DNA of 64,000 nucleotides from Mesorhizobium sp. WSM4311 (GCF_002295115.1 NZ_NSFV01000008.1:124001-188000), one strand, 5' to 3'. Counted from the first letter of the stretch, positions 24,407 to 33,482 are shown. Translations and numbers: made by a program. Notes: generated from the letters alone by a model not told the origin.

Positions 24407-25486
24407 TCATGCAGCCTTTGTCGCGTGGATGGTATGAAGCATCTCCGGCTTTAGACGAGTGTATCGCCGTAGCATCTTCCAATCTTTGTGCCCTGTGACC
24501 AGCGCGACTTGTTCAATTGTGAACCCAGCTTCAAACAGACGGCTCGTTCCTTCGTGCCGCAAGTCGTGAAAATGAAGGTCGTGGATGCCAAGGTCAGCAC
24601 ACCCCCGACGGAAGGCGGTGCCGACTGACCTATGATTGAACGGGAAAATTCGATCATCGTCGTTGCTGCGCCTTGCGCGTTCCTCCTCGATAATAGCCCA
24701 CGCATCGTAGCCGGTTGCGGCGAACAGCGGTATGCGCTGATTGTTCCCGTTCTTGTTCCGAGGATCTTTTCGGTCGCGGATGAGTAGCATCCGCGTGCGA
24801 GAATCGACGTCAGACCAACGCGCCTTGCAAATCTCCTCCTGCCGCATGGCCGTAGCGATGGCAAAGCGTATGATGCGACCGACAGGCGCTATCTGCAGAG
24901 GGTTTGAATTGAAGTGGGCGATGAGCCCATCGATCTCATCTTGGGTGGGACGTCTGTCTCGCTCGTTCCCTTTACCCACAAGGCCAAGCCTTGTCAGGGC
25001 GATACGCGCCAGATCAACCGGTTCGACCTTGACTGGCAGACCGTGAACCGCCGCAGCATGAGAGAGGACAAGTTTTACAAAGCCGATATCGATACCAAGA
25101 GTCATCGGCCCGGCGCCCTGGACGGCCCGCTCTCGGCCGAAACGAATGATCCGTTCGCGATCGAGAGCCGCTATGTTGCACTTCCCCAGATGTCTTCGCA
25201 GCATATTGAGGGCTGCGGCCTTGGAGCGGCGAGGGGACTTGCCTACATCGCTCATGTCGCCGATATGAAGGTCGATGAGGTCGCCGAAAGTTTTCAGGCG
25301 CGCTATGCGGGACTCGGTCGGCGTCTCACCGCGATCGACCTGGCGCTCGGTGTCGGTCGCCCAGCGCCGTGCGTCGTCTCGGCGAAGGAAGGTCTCGCTA
25401 GCGTAGCGTCCTTTGCGACGGACCTGGAGGAACCGGACGAGAGCTTTGTGTAGGTGGCCATTTTTTCGTGTGCGCTCCGTGTGCAC
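24407..25486 (-). CDS. int: Tyrosine recombinase of a dusA-linked genomic island, apparently frameshifted at the N-terminus
   Basis: A phage-type integrase with the catalytic set: Arg in ATAMRQEEICKARWSDVD, HDLRHEG, the TGHK motif, and Tyr in MLRRYTRLKP. It is encoded back-to-back with dusA, the known target of DusA integrases. The natural start seems to be the ATG at 25461, giving MATYTKLSSGS as in many integrases, but that frame diverges after about ten codons and the conserved VRRKGRYASETF continues in another frame; a loss of about four bases near 25430 would explain this. In the frame of the main body only a GTG at 25486 or further starts are available. The enzyme may be inactive. Confidence 0.8.
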   Translation of the reverse strand: MHTERTRKNGHLHKALVRFLQVRRKGRYASETFLRRDDARRWATDTERQVDRGETPTESRIARLKTFGDLIDLHIGDMSDVGKSPRRSKAAALNMLRRHLGKCNIAALDRERIIRFGRERAVQGAGPMTLGIDIGFVKLVLSHAAAVHGLPVKVEPVDLARIALTRLGLVGKGNERDRRPTQDEIDGLIAHFNSNPLQIAPVGRIIRFAIATAMRQEEICKARWSDVDSRTRMLLIRDRKDPRNKNGNNQRIPLFAATGYDAWAIIEEERARRSNDDDRIFPFNHRSVGTAFRRGCADLGIHDLHFHDLRHEGTSRLFEAGFTIEQVALVTGHKDWKMLRRYTRLKPEMLHTIHATKAA

Positions 25487-25576
25487 TGAGAGATCGAAAC
25501 GTGGCGAAAAGGGTCGTATTCTGGCGTAAATTCGGGTTGGGCCGCCAGGACCTAAGAATTTGATGTTAAAGAAAAA

Positions 25577-26575
25577 ATGCTGAAAAATCAAGATCATAGA
25601 GTCGCCGTGGCCCCGATGATGGACTGGACGGACCGGCATTGCCGGTTCTTCCATCGCCAGCTGACGAGCCATGCGCTGCTCTACACCGAAATGGTGGTGG
25701 CCGACGCGGTCATACAGGGCGCGCGCGAGAGGCTGCTCGGCTTCGATGACGTGGAGCATCCGGTCGCGCTACAGCTCGGCGGCTCGGATCCGGCGAAACT
25801 TGCCGAGGCGGCGCGCATTGGCGAAGCCTTCGGCTATGACGAGATCAACCTCAATGTCGGCTGCCCGTCCGACCGCGTTCAGTCGGGCACGTTCGGCGCC
25901 TGCCTGATGAAGGTGCCCGACCTCGTCGCCGACTGCGTCGCGGCAATGAAGGCGACCGTGACAATCCCCGTCACCGTCAAGTGCCGAATCGGCGTCGACG
26001 AACAGGATCCGGAGCTGGCGCTGGATGCGTTGGCGAACGGGGTTTTCGCGGCCGGCGCCGACACCCTGTGGGTGCATGCGCGCAAGGCGTGGCTGGAAGG
26101 GCTGAGCCCCAAGGAAAACCGCGACATCCCGCCGCTCGACTATGACAGGGTCTATCGCCTGAAGGCCAAAAAGCCGAACGAATTCATTGGGATCAACGGC
26201 GGACTTCAGTCGCTTGAAGAGGCGCGCGCGCATCTCGATCATGTCGACGGCGCCATGCTCGGCCGCGCCGCCTACCACACGCCAGGCATACTGGCCGGCG
26301 TCGACGCAGCCTTCTACGGCGCAAGGCCCGAGGCGTTCGATTTCGCTGGGCTGATCGATGCCATGGCGGACTATTCGGCGCGCCACATCGAACGGGGCGG
26401 GCGGCTCGGCCATGTTACCCGCCATATGGTCGGGCTGTTCCATGGGCTGCCCGGTGCACGCCGCTACCGCCAGATCCTGTCGACCGACGCAAACCGGCCC
26501 GGTGCCGGGCCCGACGTGCTGAAGACGGCTTTCGCGGCCGTCGAATTCGGTGGAAGGGCCGCCGAGGCGGCCTGA
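25577..26575 (+). CDS. dusA: tRNA-dihydrouridine synthase A
   Basis: A 332-residue flavin enzyme that reduces uridine 20/20a in tRNA D-loops. Motifs: VAPMMDWTDRHCRFFHR at the N-terminus, NLNVGCPSDRVQSGTFGACLM with the catalytic Cys, and VKCRIGVDE. The first seven residues (MLKNQDH) differ in style from typical homologues and are probably supplied by the inserted element, which restores a start codon and promoter. The rest is complete. Confidence 0.95.
   Translation: MLKNQDHRVAVAPMMDWTDRHCRFFHRQLTSHALLYTEMVVADAVIQGARERLLGFDDVEHPVALQLGGSDPAKLAEAARIGEAFGYDEINLNVGCPSDRVQSGTFGACLMKVPDLVADCVAAMKATVTIPVTVKCRIGVDEQDPELALDALANGVFAAGADTLWVHARKAWLEGLSPKENRDIPPLDYDRVYRLKAKKPNEFIGINGGLQSLEEARAHLDHVDGAMLGRAAYHTPGILAGVDAAFYGARPEAFDFAGLIDAMADYSARHIERGGRLGHVTRHMVGLFHGLPGARRYRQILSTDANRPGAGPDVLKTAFAAVEFGGRAAEAA
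25609..25640. mobile_element. Likely attachment-site half of a dusA-integrated island
   Basis: DusA-targeting integrases insert at the conserved 5' part of dusA, the codons for VAPMMDWTDRHC. Here the integrase lies directly upstream of that sequence, on the opposite strand, and the dusA codons before it look replaced. So one island end should lie within this stretch and the island extends to lower coordinates. No second copy of the sequence (ATGATGGACTGGACGGAC) was noticed in the window by eye, so the other end is probably outside. Confidence 0.5.
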
Positions 26576-26577
26576 GC

Positions 26578-27285
26578 TCAGTCCCTGAGGATCATGCGGT
26601 CGCCACGCACGTCGAAGCCCGACAGCGAGCCAATGAAATTCATGCCGAGCAGACTTTGGCTCAGCATGCCGGGTGCCGCGACCATCACCGGCATGTCCTT
26701 GCGCACGATGCCGCCGATCGCCACCGCGTCGGTCTTCACCGCGGCGGCGCGCGCCATGCCGTTGGCTGTCGAAACCGGTATCGTGTAGTTGAGCGCCGCC
26801 GGATTGAAGCCGGCGGCCTGCGCATCTTCCGACGTCAGCACAGTGCTGGTCGCGCCTGTGTCGACAACGGCCCGGATCGGGTTGCCGTTGACCAGGATGC
26901 GCGCTTCGAAATGGCCATTGTCGGCCTTGTCGAGGGTCACCGTGGCGTGGCCGTCTTCGACACCAAGCGCCAGCGGGCTGCCGGGAACGAGGCCCGCGGT
27001 CACCCGGCTGGCGACGTCTTGCAGTTCGTAGCGGTACTGGTAGCCGGCGATCAGCGCCAGCACGATTGCCGCCCAGGCGCCGAAATTCCGTGCCAGGTCG
27101 CCCAACGGGCGGCCCGATCGCAGCAGGCCGGTGGCGATCAGGGCGCCGAAGGCGCCAAGCCATATCAGCCTGCCAAAATCGTAATTCTCGACGCCAAGCG
27201 TGCTGCCGGCGGAATCATTGAGCACGAGCAGGGCCGCTCCAACGCCGATCACCGCCATCAGAATCCAGAACAGTCGGCTGCTCAT
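26578..27285 (-). CDS. Membrane-anchored retropepsin-like aspartic protease
   Basis: A 235-residue protein: N-terminal membrane segments at about 6-24, 37-55 and 70-86, then a single-domain aspartic protease of clan AA (TIGR02281-like) with the active-site motif AVVDTGATSTVLT and the downstream LLGMNFIGSLSGFDVRGDR. Such proteins act as homodimers, since each monomer supplies one Asp. It converges with dusA, ending two bases away. The substrate is unknown. Confidence 0.87.
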   Translation of the reverse strand: MSSRLFWILMAVIGVGAALLVLNDSAGSTLGVENYDFGRLIWLGAFGALIATGLLRSGRPLGDLARNFGAWAAIVLALIAGYQYRYELQDVASRVTAGLVPGSPLALGVEDGHATVTLDKADNGHFEARILVNGNPIRAVVDTGATSTVLTSEDAQAAGFNPAALNYTIPVSTANGMARAAAVKTDAVAIGGIVRKDMPVMVAAPGMLSQSLLGMNFIGSLSGFDVRGDRMILRD

Positions 27286-27295
27286 CCGTGCCTCG

Positions 27296-27400
27296 CTAGA
27301 GCAATTCCAGGAAAAGTGTGAAAACGGTATTCCATAGGAATTGCGTTAAAACAAAGAGTTGGAGCGGTTCGCCGCTTCCGTGAAACGGTGAAGGCTTTAG
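27296..27400. repeat. 105-bp two-hairpin intergenic repeat, copy 1
   Basis: It begins CTAGAGCAATTCCAGG and ends TTTAG. The same element, 106 bases, is at 36265-36370. Each has two successive dyads, GCAATTCC with GGAATTGC and GCGGTTC with GAAACGGTGAA-type arms. This copy fills the whole space between two genes, and its last bases supply the stop codon of the DUF1289 gene. It fits a dispersed palindromic repeat common in Mesorhizobium-type genomes. Confidence 0.75.
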
Positions 27401-27627
27401 AGTACGTCGCGTTCGCGCGCCATGCGGGTGCGGCGCGTTTCGCGGCGCGGCCGGCGCTCGACCGTTTCCAGTCGGGCCGGCAGTTCGGCCATCACATTGC
27501 GGCGTGATTCGGGCGTCATCCCCATCCAGGCGCCGATTTCCTCGCGCGTGCGGCCGCAACCGAAGCAGAAGCCGGTTTTCATGTCGATCGAGCAGACCAG
27601 GATGCAGGGGGATTCGATGGCCGTCAT
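27397..27627 (-). CDS. DUF1289 family small Cys-rich protein
   Basis: A 76-residue protein with the DUF1289 pattern SPCILVCSIDMKTGFCFGCGRT, four Cys that may bind a metal or Fe-S centre, then REEIGAWMGMT and a basic tail. The ATG at 27627 is used; the open frame upstream is rejected because homologues begin close to the first Cys. Its stop codon overlaps the end of the 105-bp repeat, so the natural C-terminus may have been altered by the repeat. Function unknown. Confidence 0.85.
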   Translation of the reverse strand: MTAIESPCILVCSIDMKTGFCFGCGRTREEIGAWMGMTPESRRNVMAELPARLETVERRPRRETRRTRMARERDVL

Positions 27628-27824
27628 GACTTTCTCTCGAGGGATCCGTGCGGACTCCGCTCTTCCACCTCCACATGGTGCAACGGCAAAGCCAATGCAA
27701 GCCCTCGCGATCGCGCCTTCCCGGGCCATCTTTGCGGCAATCAAGGCTGATGTTTGGGAGAGGTTGTGCCGATCACGCAACGCGGCTATGCCGCTCACCA
27801 AATCCAGGAATGATTGCTCACGAC

Positions 27825-28823
27825 ATGACCAGCGCTCTGCCTTTCGACGATTTTCGCAACCTGCTCGACAATCTGCCGGCAGCCGACCTGAAAGCCGAAG
27901 CGCGCGTGCGCGCGCTGTTTGCCAAGGCCGACAAGCCAGCGCATTCACTCGGCCGCATCGAGGACATCGCGGCGTGGCTTGCCGCCTCGAGCGGCCGGGC
28001 TCCGCCCGCGGTGACACGGCCGCTGATGGCAATCTTTGCCGGCAATCACGGCGTGACCCGTCATGGTATTTCGCCGCGTCCGGTGGCGGCAACCGCCAAC
28101 GCGGTCGAGCTTTGCGCGGCAGGCGGTGCGGCGATCAACCAGATCTGCATTGCCTATGATCTCGGATTGAAGGTGTTCGATCTTGCCCTGCATATCCCGA
28201 CCGGCGACATCGCAGAGGATGCCGCGCTCGACGAGCGCGGCTGCGCGGCGACCATGGCCTTCGGCATGGAAGCGATCGCGGGCGGCACCGACCTGCTTTG
28301 CCTCGGCGATCTCGGCGTCGGCAATTCCACCGTCGCCGCCGCCCTGCTCGCCGCCCTGTTCGGGGGAAGGGGTGCCGACTGGGTCGGTCCGGGATCCGGC
28401 GCCGACGCGGCGATGCAGGTCCGCAAGGCCGATTTGGTCGATGCGGCGCTGGCTTTTCACCACGGCCATCTCGACGACCCGCTGGAAGTGCTGCGCCGGG
28501 TCGGCGGCCGCGAGTTCGCCGCGATAGCCGGCGCCATTCTCGCCGCGCGGATGCAGAAGATACCCGTGCTGCTCGACGGTTTTGCCGCAACGGCTGCCGC
28601 GGCGGTGCTTTATGTCGCAAACCCCGCTGCGCTCAAGCATTGCCTTCTCGCCAGCCTGTCGCCGGAGCCCGCGCATGCAAGGGCCGCCGAACTGCTTGGC
28701 CTGCGCCCACTGCTAGACCTCGGCATAAGCCATGGCGAGGGGGCGGGGGCGGCACTTGGCGCGGGCCTGGTCAAGGCGGCGGCGCTGACCAGTTCAGGCA
28801 TGGCGGCGGCGGTTCGGATCTAG
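27825..28823 (+). CDS. cobT: Nicotinate-nucleotide-dimethylbenzimidazole phosphoribosyltransferase
   Basis: A 332-residue CobT (CobU in Pseudomonas usage), which makes alpha-ribazole phosphate for the lower ligand of cobalamin. Motifs: PLMAIFAGNHGVTRHGIS, LCLGDLGVGNSTVAAAL, VLLDGFAATAAAAVLY, and the C-terminal GISHGEGAGAALG with the catalytic Glu. ATG at 27825 is preferred because MTSALPFDDF fits family starts; ATG at 27810 is possible. No cobalamin riboswitch is evident upstream. Confidence 0.94.
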   Translation: MTSALPFDDFRNLLDNLPAADLKAEARVRALFAKADKPAHSLGRIEDIAAWLAASSGRAPPAVTRPLMAIFAGNHGVTRHGISPRPVAATANAVELCAAGGAAINQICIAYDLGLKVFDLALHIPTGDIAEDAALDERGCAATMAFGMEAIAGGTDLLCLGDLGVGNSTVAAALLAALFGGRGADWVGPGSGADAAMQVRKADLVDAALAFHHGHLDDPLEVLRRVGGREFAAIAGAILAARMQKIPVLLDGFAATAAAAVLYVANPAALKHCLLASLSPEPAHARAAELLGLRPLLDLGISHGEGAGAALGAGLVKAAALTSSGMAAAVRI

Positions 28824-28842
28824 AGGCTTCCCACCCGGCGCA

Positions 28843-29370
28843 TCACCGCCTGGGATTGGGGAGACGATAGACGACCGAGGTGTATTTCGGATTGGAGCGG
28901 GTCTCGACGATCGAGCCGCCGAGGCTTTCCGCGATTCTTCGGCTCGCCACATTCTCTTCGGCGACAGGATATTCGAAGCCATCCGGATCGAGTTCCTCGG
29001 ACGCCCATGCCACCACGGCGGCGACGGCCTCTCGGCCGATGCCGTTTCCATGGACGTCCTCCCTTATCCAAATTCCGATTTCTGGACAGGCCGTCTTCGC
29101 CGCATGCAGGCCGACAAGACCCAGACAGCGATCGTCCGCCAGCGAGCGCACAACAAAATGCAGATCCGATCCGTCGAGGATCGGCGCCAACCAGGATCGC
29201 CATACCTCGGCAAAGGCCGTTGATGATCGAAGTGGTTCCCACTGCATGAGACGGGTGATTGCGGGCGTGATGGCGGCAAAGACCTCGTCAGCATCAACGG
29301 CCGTAAACAGCTCGAGGCGAAGCCGCTGCGATTTGATTTCGACGCTGCCGGCATCCCAGTCTGCGGTCAT
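28843..29370 (-). CDS. GNAT-family N-acetyltransferase (RimJ/RimL type)
   Basis: A 175-residue acetyltransferase. It starts with SQRLRLELFTAVDADEVFAAI, typical of RimJ/RimL-like proteins that acetylate N-termini or small amines. The acetyl-CoA loop appears as IREDVHGNGIGREAV, and the fold ends with NVASRRIAESLGG. It converges with cobT; the substrate is unknown. Confidence 0.88.
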   Translation of the reverse strand: MTADWDAGSVEIKSQRLRLELFTAVDADEVFAAITPAITRLMQWEPLRSSTAFAEVWRSWLAPILDGSDLHFVVRSLADDRCLGLVGLHAAKTACPEIGIWIREDVHGNGIGREAVAAVVAWASEELDPDGFEYPVAEENVASRRIAESLGGSIVETRSNPKYTSVVYRLPNPRR

Positions 29371-29402
29371 TGCGGTCCGCGTTCCCCTTTGAGGCCGGTC
29401 GC

Positions 29403-30926
29403 CTAACGCCTTCGCGCCGCCACCGCCGCGGTTGGCAACGCCGGCAGCTCTTCCATCACCCGGCTCAGGGGGAAGATGGCAATCGCCTCCGTGCCTTCAC
29501 GCAGCTTGGAATGCAGCTCGAATTCGCCGCCATGCATGGCAAGCAGGCCTTGCACGATCGGCAGACCGAGCCCGGTGCCTTGTTCGGCGCTCTTGATGGC
29601 GATCGAGCCCTGGCCGAAAGCCGAGAGCACGACCGGGATCTCGTCCTCGGGAATCCCCGGGCCATTGTCCTTGACGGAGATGTATTGCCCGCCGCCCGCC
29701 GTCCAGCCGACGCGGACGCGGATCTCGCCGCCGGTGGCGGTAAATTTGATGGCGTTGGAGAGAAGGTTGAGCGTGATCTGGCGCACGGCACGCTCGTCGG
29801 CGAACAGCCGCGGCAATGTCTGTTCGAAATCCTGGATGACGCGGATATCCTTGTTGCGCGCCTTCAACTCCATCATGTGGCAGCAATCCTCGACGATGTT
29901 GAGCAGCATCACCGGCTCTTCGTTGAGCTGGTAGCGACCGGCCTCGATGCGCGACAGGTCGAGGATCTCGTTGATCAGGTCGAGCAGGTGCTGGCCGGAA
30001 TCATGCACGTCATGGGCATAATCGCGATAGGTGGGATTGCTCATCGGCCCCAGCACCTCGTTCGCCATCACCTCGGAAAAGCCGAGAATGGCGTTGAGCG
30101 GCGTGCGCAATTCATGGCTCATCGAAGCGAGGAACCGCGACTTTGCCAGATTGGCATCCTCGGCCCGCCGCCGCGCCTCATCCGACATGGATTTCGCTGT
30201 CTCCAGTTCGGCGATCAACGCATCCTTTTCGGAGCGGAACGACAACAGCATCAGCGAAGCGCGGTTGAGCTGACGGGCGACATAGACGAAGAAAGGCAGC
30301 GACAGGACAAGCAGCCCGGCCATGACCGCCTCGACCGGCATCCACAGCCTGGTGCCGACATAGGCGTAGAGCGCCACCGGCACGGCAAAAGTCGCCAGCA
30401 GCGCGCCGCTCAGCGATGAAGCCACGAGCGCCGTCCCGGCCATGGCAAAAAGCAGCACCACCGCCTTGACCACCTGAAACTGGTCGACAGCGCAGGCGCC
30501 GCAGCCGAGCACGACGAACCAGCCCCAGCCGAGGCCGCAAAGGAAATGACCGACCAGGAATTCCCGTCGCGTTTGCAAGGGGTTAAGCTCCGACGCTTCC
30601 GTGCGCTCGATGCGCCGCGCCATGAAGGCGACGATCGTATAGCAGATGAGCGTGAACAACGCCCAGAGCCCGATCTCATTACCGACGCCGGCGAGCCAGC
30701 CGCCAGCGGCGATCGCCAGGACGAACAGCGGGATCGCCACGGCGCCGCTTGTCATGGCGCCGGCGTGGAGTTTCAACAATTCGCGGTCGAAATCGGGATT
30801 GCCGGCTTGCTGCGAAAGACGGTCGCGCGTCTTGCGCACCGCACGCGCGACATCGCTGTTGCGATGCCGTTTCCTGCGGTCCACAATGAACTTGTCCGCT
30901 GTGTTCGAGCGTTGCAAGGGCATCAA
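29403..30926 (-). CDS. Membrane sensor histidine kinase, PleC/DivJ-like
   Basis: A 507-residue kinase. About six hydrophobic segments fill residues 55-220, followed by a short coiled region and the HisKA domain with FLASMSHELRTPLNAILGFSE, where His is the phosphorylation site. The following EVLGPMSNPTYRDYAHDVH segment and LLDLINEILDLSRIEAGRY are characteristic of the PleC/DivJ/PdhS group that acts on DivK-type regulators in alphaproteobacteria. The ATPase part has NLLSNAIKFT (N box) and DNGPGIPEDE, GTGLGLPIV (G boxes). No receiver domain or partner regulator is adjacent. Confidence 0.9.
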   Translation of the reverse strand: MMPLQRSNTADKFIVDRRKRHRNSDVARAVRKTRDRLSQQAGNPDFDRELLKLHAGAMTSGAVAIPLFVLAIAAGGWLAGVGNEIGLWALFTLICYTIVAFMARRIERTEASELNPLQTRREFLVGHFLCGLGWGWFVVLGCGACAVDQFQVVKAVVLLFAMAGTALVASSLSGALLATFAVPVALYAYVGTRLWMPVEAVMAGLLVLSLPFFVYVARQLNRASLMLLSFRSEKDALIAELETAKSMSDEARRRAEDANLAKSRFLASMSHELRTPLNAILGFSEVMANEVLGPMSNPTYRDYAHDVHDSGQHLLDLINEILDLSRIEAGRYQLNEEPVMLLNIVEDCCHMMELKARNKDIRVIQDFEQTLPRLFADERAVRQITLNLLSNAIKFTATGGEIRVRVGWTAGGGQYISVKDNGPGIPEDEIPVVLSAFGQGSIAIKSAEQGTGLGLPIVQGLLAMHGGEFELHSKLREGTEAIAIFPLSRVMEELPALPTAAVAARRR

Positions 30927-30999
30927 AAACTTCGATTTATGCGTGCAGCGGTTCCAAGGTGTTAAGCTACGTTCGAATGATTAACCAACCGTTTGCCAT

Positions 31000-31623
31000 A
31001 TGAGCCGTTCCTGGTCGCCAAGATCGCGCCGGCGGTACGCGGCGCCGCGCCCGAGAAGCCTGTGGCGCAAGGTGCTGGACTATGGGCTGGCCATCATCAT
31101 TCTGGGGCTGCTGATCCTGTTGGCGGCGCGCCTCGATCAGGTGGAGACGCGCCAGACTCAAGGCGCTGCCATCATCAATGATGGCGACTCGATCACGCTC
31201 GGCACCGAGCGCATCCGCATGCGCGGCATCGACGCCCCGGAATACACACAGACGTGCCGCAGGAACGGCGCCGACTATGCCTGCGGCACGCTTGCGCGCC
31301 AGTCGCTAGTGCGCCTGATCGCCGGCAGGCCCGTTACCTGCAGCGGCTGGCAGCGGGATCGCTATGGCCGGTTGCTCGGCGACTGCAAGGCCGGCGGCAC
31401 CGACCTCAACCGCGCTCAGGTCGAGGCGGGTTGGGCGGTTGCCTTTGGCGACTTCGAAAGCGAGGAAGCGACCGCCCGGGCCGCCAAGGTCGGTATCTGG
31501 GCTGGTACGTTCGATCAACCGCAGGACTGGCGCGACAGCCATCACGGCGAAGTGGTGGAGCGAAAACACGGCACGCTGGCGTCGATCGGCGACGCCGTGC
31601 GGGAGATTTTTCGCTTCTGGTGA
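31000..31623 (+). CDS. Thermonuclease-family (SNase-like) membrane-anchored protein
   Basis: A 207-residue protein with a basic N-terminus, one membrane helix (YGLAIIILGLLILLAARL) and a staphylococcal-nuclease-like domain: NDGDSITLGTERIRMRGIDAPE, then WQRDRYGRLLGDC and AQVEAGWAVAFGDF. The catalytic set (Asp in GIDAPE, Arg in RMRG and RYGR) is present. It probably faces the periplasm. It is divergent from the histidine kinase gene and followed by the GST gene after 34 bases. Confidence 0.88.
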   Translation: MSRSWSPRSRRRYAAPRPRSLWRKVLDYGLAIIILGLLILLAARLDQVETRQTQGAAIINDGDSITLGTERIRMRGIDAPEYTQTCRRNGADYACGTLARQSLVRLIAGRPVTCSGWQRDRYGRLLGDCKAGGTDLNRAQVEAGWAVAFGDFESEEATARAAKVGIWAGTFDQPQDWRDSHHGEVVERKHGTLASIGDAVREIFRFW

Positions 31624-31657
31624 AGCGTATCGGCTTGGAAGGAAAGGGAGGATCGAA

Positions 31658-32269
31658 ATGAAGCTCTTCGACGGTGGCCGGGCGCCCAATCCGCGGCGGG
31701 TACGCGTCTTTCTCGCCGAAAAGGGGATCGCGGTTCCGCTGGTGTCCGTCGACATGGGCGCGCTGGAGCACAAGGGCCAAACGGTGAGCTCTCGCAACCC
31801 TTTGCAGCGCCTGCCGGTGCTGGAGCTTGACGATGGCACCGTCATCACCGAATCCGTCGCTATTTGCCGGTATTTCGAGGAGTTGCATCCGGAGCCGGCC
31901 CTGTTCGGACGCGGCGCGCTCGGCAAGGCACAGGTCGAGATGTGGCAGAGACGGATGGAGTTCAACCTGCTCAGCTGCGTCGCGCAGGCGTTTCGCCACA
32001 TTCATCCGGCCATGAAGGAATGGGAAATCCCACAAATCCCCGAATGGGGCGAGGCCAACAAGCCGAAGGCGTTGGAGTTCCTGAAAATCCTCGACGGCGA
32101 GTTGGCGAAGCGGGAATTCGCCGCCGGCGACAGCTATTCGATCGCCGATATCACCGGCCTGATCGCCATCGACTTCATGAAGCCGGCGCGCATCAACGTA
32201 CCGGAGGAGTGCACCAATGTCCTGCGTTGGCATCAGGCGATCTCCAGCCGGCCGAGTGCCGCCGCTTGA
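31658..32269 (+). CDS. Glutathione S-transferase family protein
   Basis: A 203-residue GST. N-terminal thioredoxin-fold domain: MKLFDGGRAPNPRRVRVFLAEKG, NPLQRLPVLELDDGTVITES with the glutathione-binding Pro and Glu-Ser; C-terminal helical domain with SYSIADITGLIAIDF. GGAAAGGGAGG gives a strong ribosome site. Its stop TGA is overlapped by the TTG start of the next gene. Confidence 0.92.
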   Translation: MKLFDGGRAPNPRRVRVFLAEKGIAVPLVSVDMGALEHKGQTVSSRNPLQRLPVLELDDGTVITESVAICRYFEELHPEPALFGRGALGKAQVEMWQRRMEFNLLSCVAQAFRHIHPAMKEWEIPQIPEWGEANKPKALEFLKILDGELAKREFAAGDSYSIADITGLIAIDFMKPARINVPEECTNVLRWHQAISSRPSAAA

Positions 32270-32883
32270 CCCTGGAACTGGACAATTTTGCCGCAGAAGT
32301 CCGGGCGTGCCGCATCTGCGTCGAAAACCCCGCCGGCAGGCCGCTGCCGCATGAGCCGCGGCCGGTGCTGCGGCCTTCGTCCAGTGCCTGCATCCTGATT
32401 GCCAGCCAGGCGCCGGGAACCAAGGTTCACCTGTCGGGCATGCCGTTCACCGATGCTTCGGGCGACCGCCTGCGCAACTGGCTCGGCGTGACCAGCGACG
32501 AATTCTACGACATCGAGAAATTCGCCATCGTGCCGATGGGCTTCTGCTTTCCCGGCCAGGATGCCAAGGGTGGTGACCTGCCGCCAAGGCGCGAATGCGC
32601 GCCGGCCTGGCGCACGCCCTTGATGGCGCTGATGCCGCGGATAGACCTGGTGCTGACGATCGGCATCTACGCGCAGTCCTGGCATATGGGCGCCGCGCGC
32701 CGGCCCTCGCTGACGGAGACGGTTAAGGACTGGCGGGCCATCTGGGAGAATTCCGTCGGCGCAAAGGTGCTGCCGCTGCCGCACCCATCCTGGCGCAACA
32801 GCGGCTGGCTGAAGCAGAATCCGTGGTTTGAAATGGATTTGCTGCCTTTCCTGCGCTCGGAAATCCGCTATCGCCTCGGTTAG
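32266..32883 (+). CDS. Uracil-DNA glycosylase family protein
   Basis: A 205-residue UDG-superfamily protein: VRACRICVENPAGRPLPHEPRP, then IASQAPGTKVHLSGMPFTDASG (the uracil-recognition loop region) and the closing LPLPHPSWRNSGWLKQNPW motif. The start must be TTG at 32266 in a TTGA overlap with the GST stop, because no ATG or GTG precedes the conserved domain in a usable place. A role in base excision or as an unassigned UDG-like protein is possible; the active-site residues differ from the classical Ung. Confidence 0.88.
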   Translation: MTLELDNFAAEVRACRICVENPAGRPLPHEPRPVLRPSSSACILIASQAPGTKVHLSGMPFTDASGDRLRNWLGVTSDEFYDIEKFAIVPMGFCFPGQDAKGGDLPPRRECAPAWRTPLMALMPRIDLVLTIGIYAQSWHMGAARRPSLTETVKDWRAIWENSVGAKVLPLPHPSWRNSGWLKQNPWFEMDLLPFLRSEIRYRLG

Positions 32884-32990
32884 GCATTCAGCAAGAAATC
32901 ACTCGCTTTCATAGCGATTGGCAGAATTTCTTTCTTGTGAAAGCCCGAAATAAAGGGGAATATAGCCAAACTATTCCTCAGGAGCCTCTA

Positions 32991-33482
32991 ATGGACCGCC
33001 TTGACCGAAAAATTCTCCGCCTCCTGCAGGAGGACGCGACACTCGCGGTGGCCGATGTCGCCAAGAAAGTAGGCCTGTCGACCACGCCCTGCTGGCGCCG
33101 CATCCAGAAGCTCGAGGAGGAAGGCGTCATCAAGCGTCGCGTCGCCATTCTCGACCATGAGAAGGTCAATGTGCGGGTCACCGTCTTCGTCTCCATCCGC
33201 ACGAATTCGCACAGCCACGAATGGCTGCGCCGCTTTTCCGAGGTCATCCAGGAGTTTCCCGAGGTGGTCGAGTTCTACCGCATGAGCGGCGACGTCGACT
33301 ATCTCTTGCGCGTCGTGGTGCCTGACATCGCCGCCTACGACGCCTTCTACAAGCGGCTGATCGCCAAGATCGAGATCCGTGACGTGTCGTCGTCCTTCGC
33401 CATGGAGCAGATCAAGTACACCACTGAAATCCCGCTCGATTACATGGTGCTGGACAAGGAATCGGGCGCCAACGCCGCCTGA
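32991..33482 (+). CDS. Lrp/AsnC-family transcriptional regulator
   Basis: A 163-residue feast/famine regulator: MDRLDRKILRLLQEDATLAVADVA and GLSTTPCWRRIQKLEEEGVI form the winged helix, followed by the RAM ligand-binding domain (EFYRMSGDVDYLLRVVVPDI). ATG at 32991 is preceded by CAGGAG; a longer frame exists but its extension is not family-like. It stands alone with an AT-rich leader of about 100 bases, as is usual for autoregulated Lrp genes. Confidence 0.93.
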   Translation: MDRLDRKILRLLQEDATLAVADVAKKVGLSTTPCWRRIQKLEEEGVIKRRVAILDHEKVNVRVTVFVSIRTNSHSHEWLRRFSEVIQEFPEVVEFYRMSGDVDYLLRVVVPDIAAYDAFYKRLIAKIEIRDVSSSFAMEQIKYTTEIPLDYMVLDKESGANAA

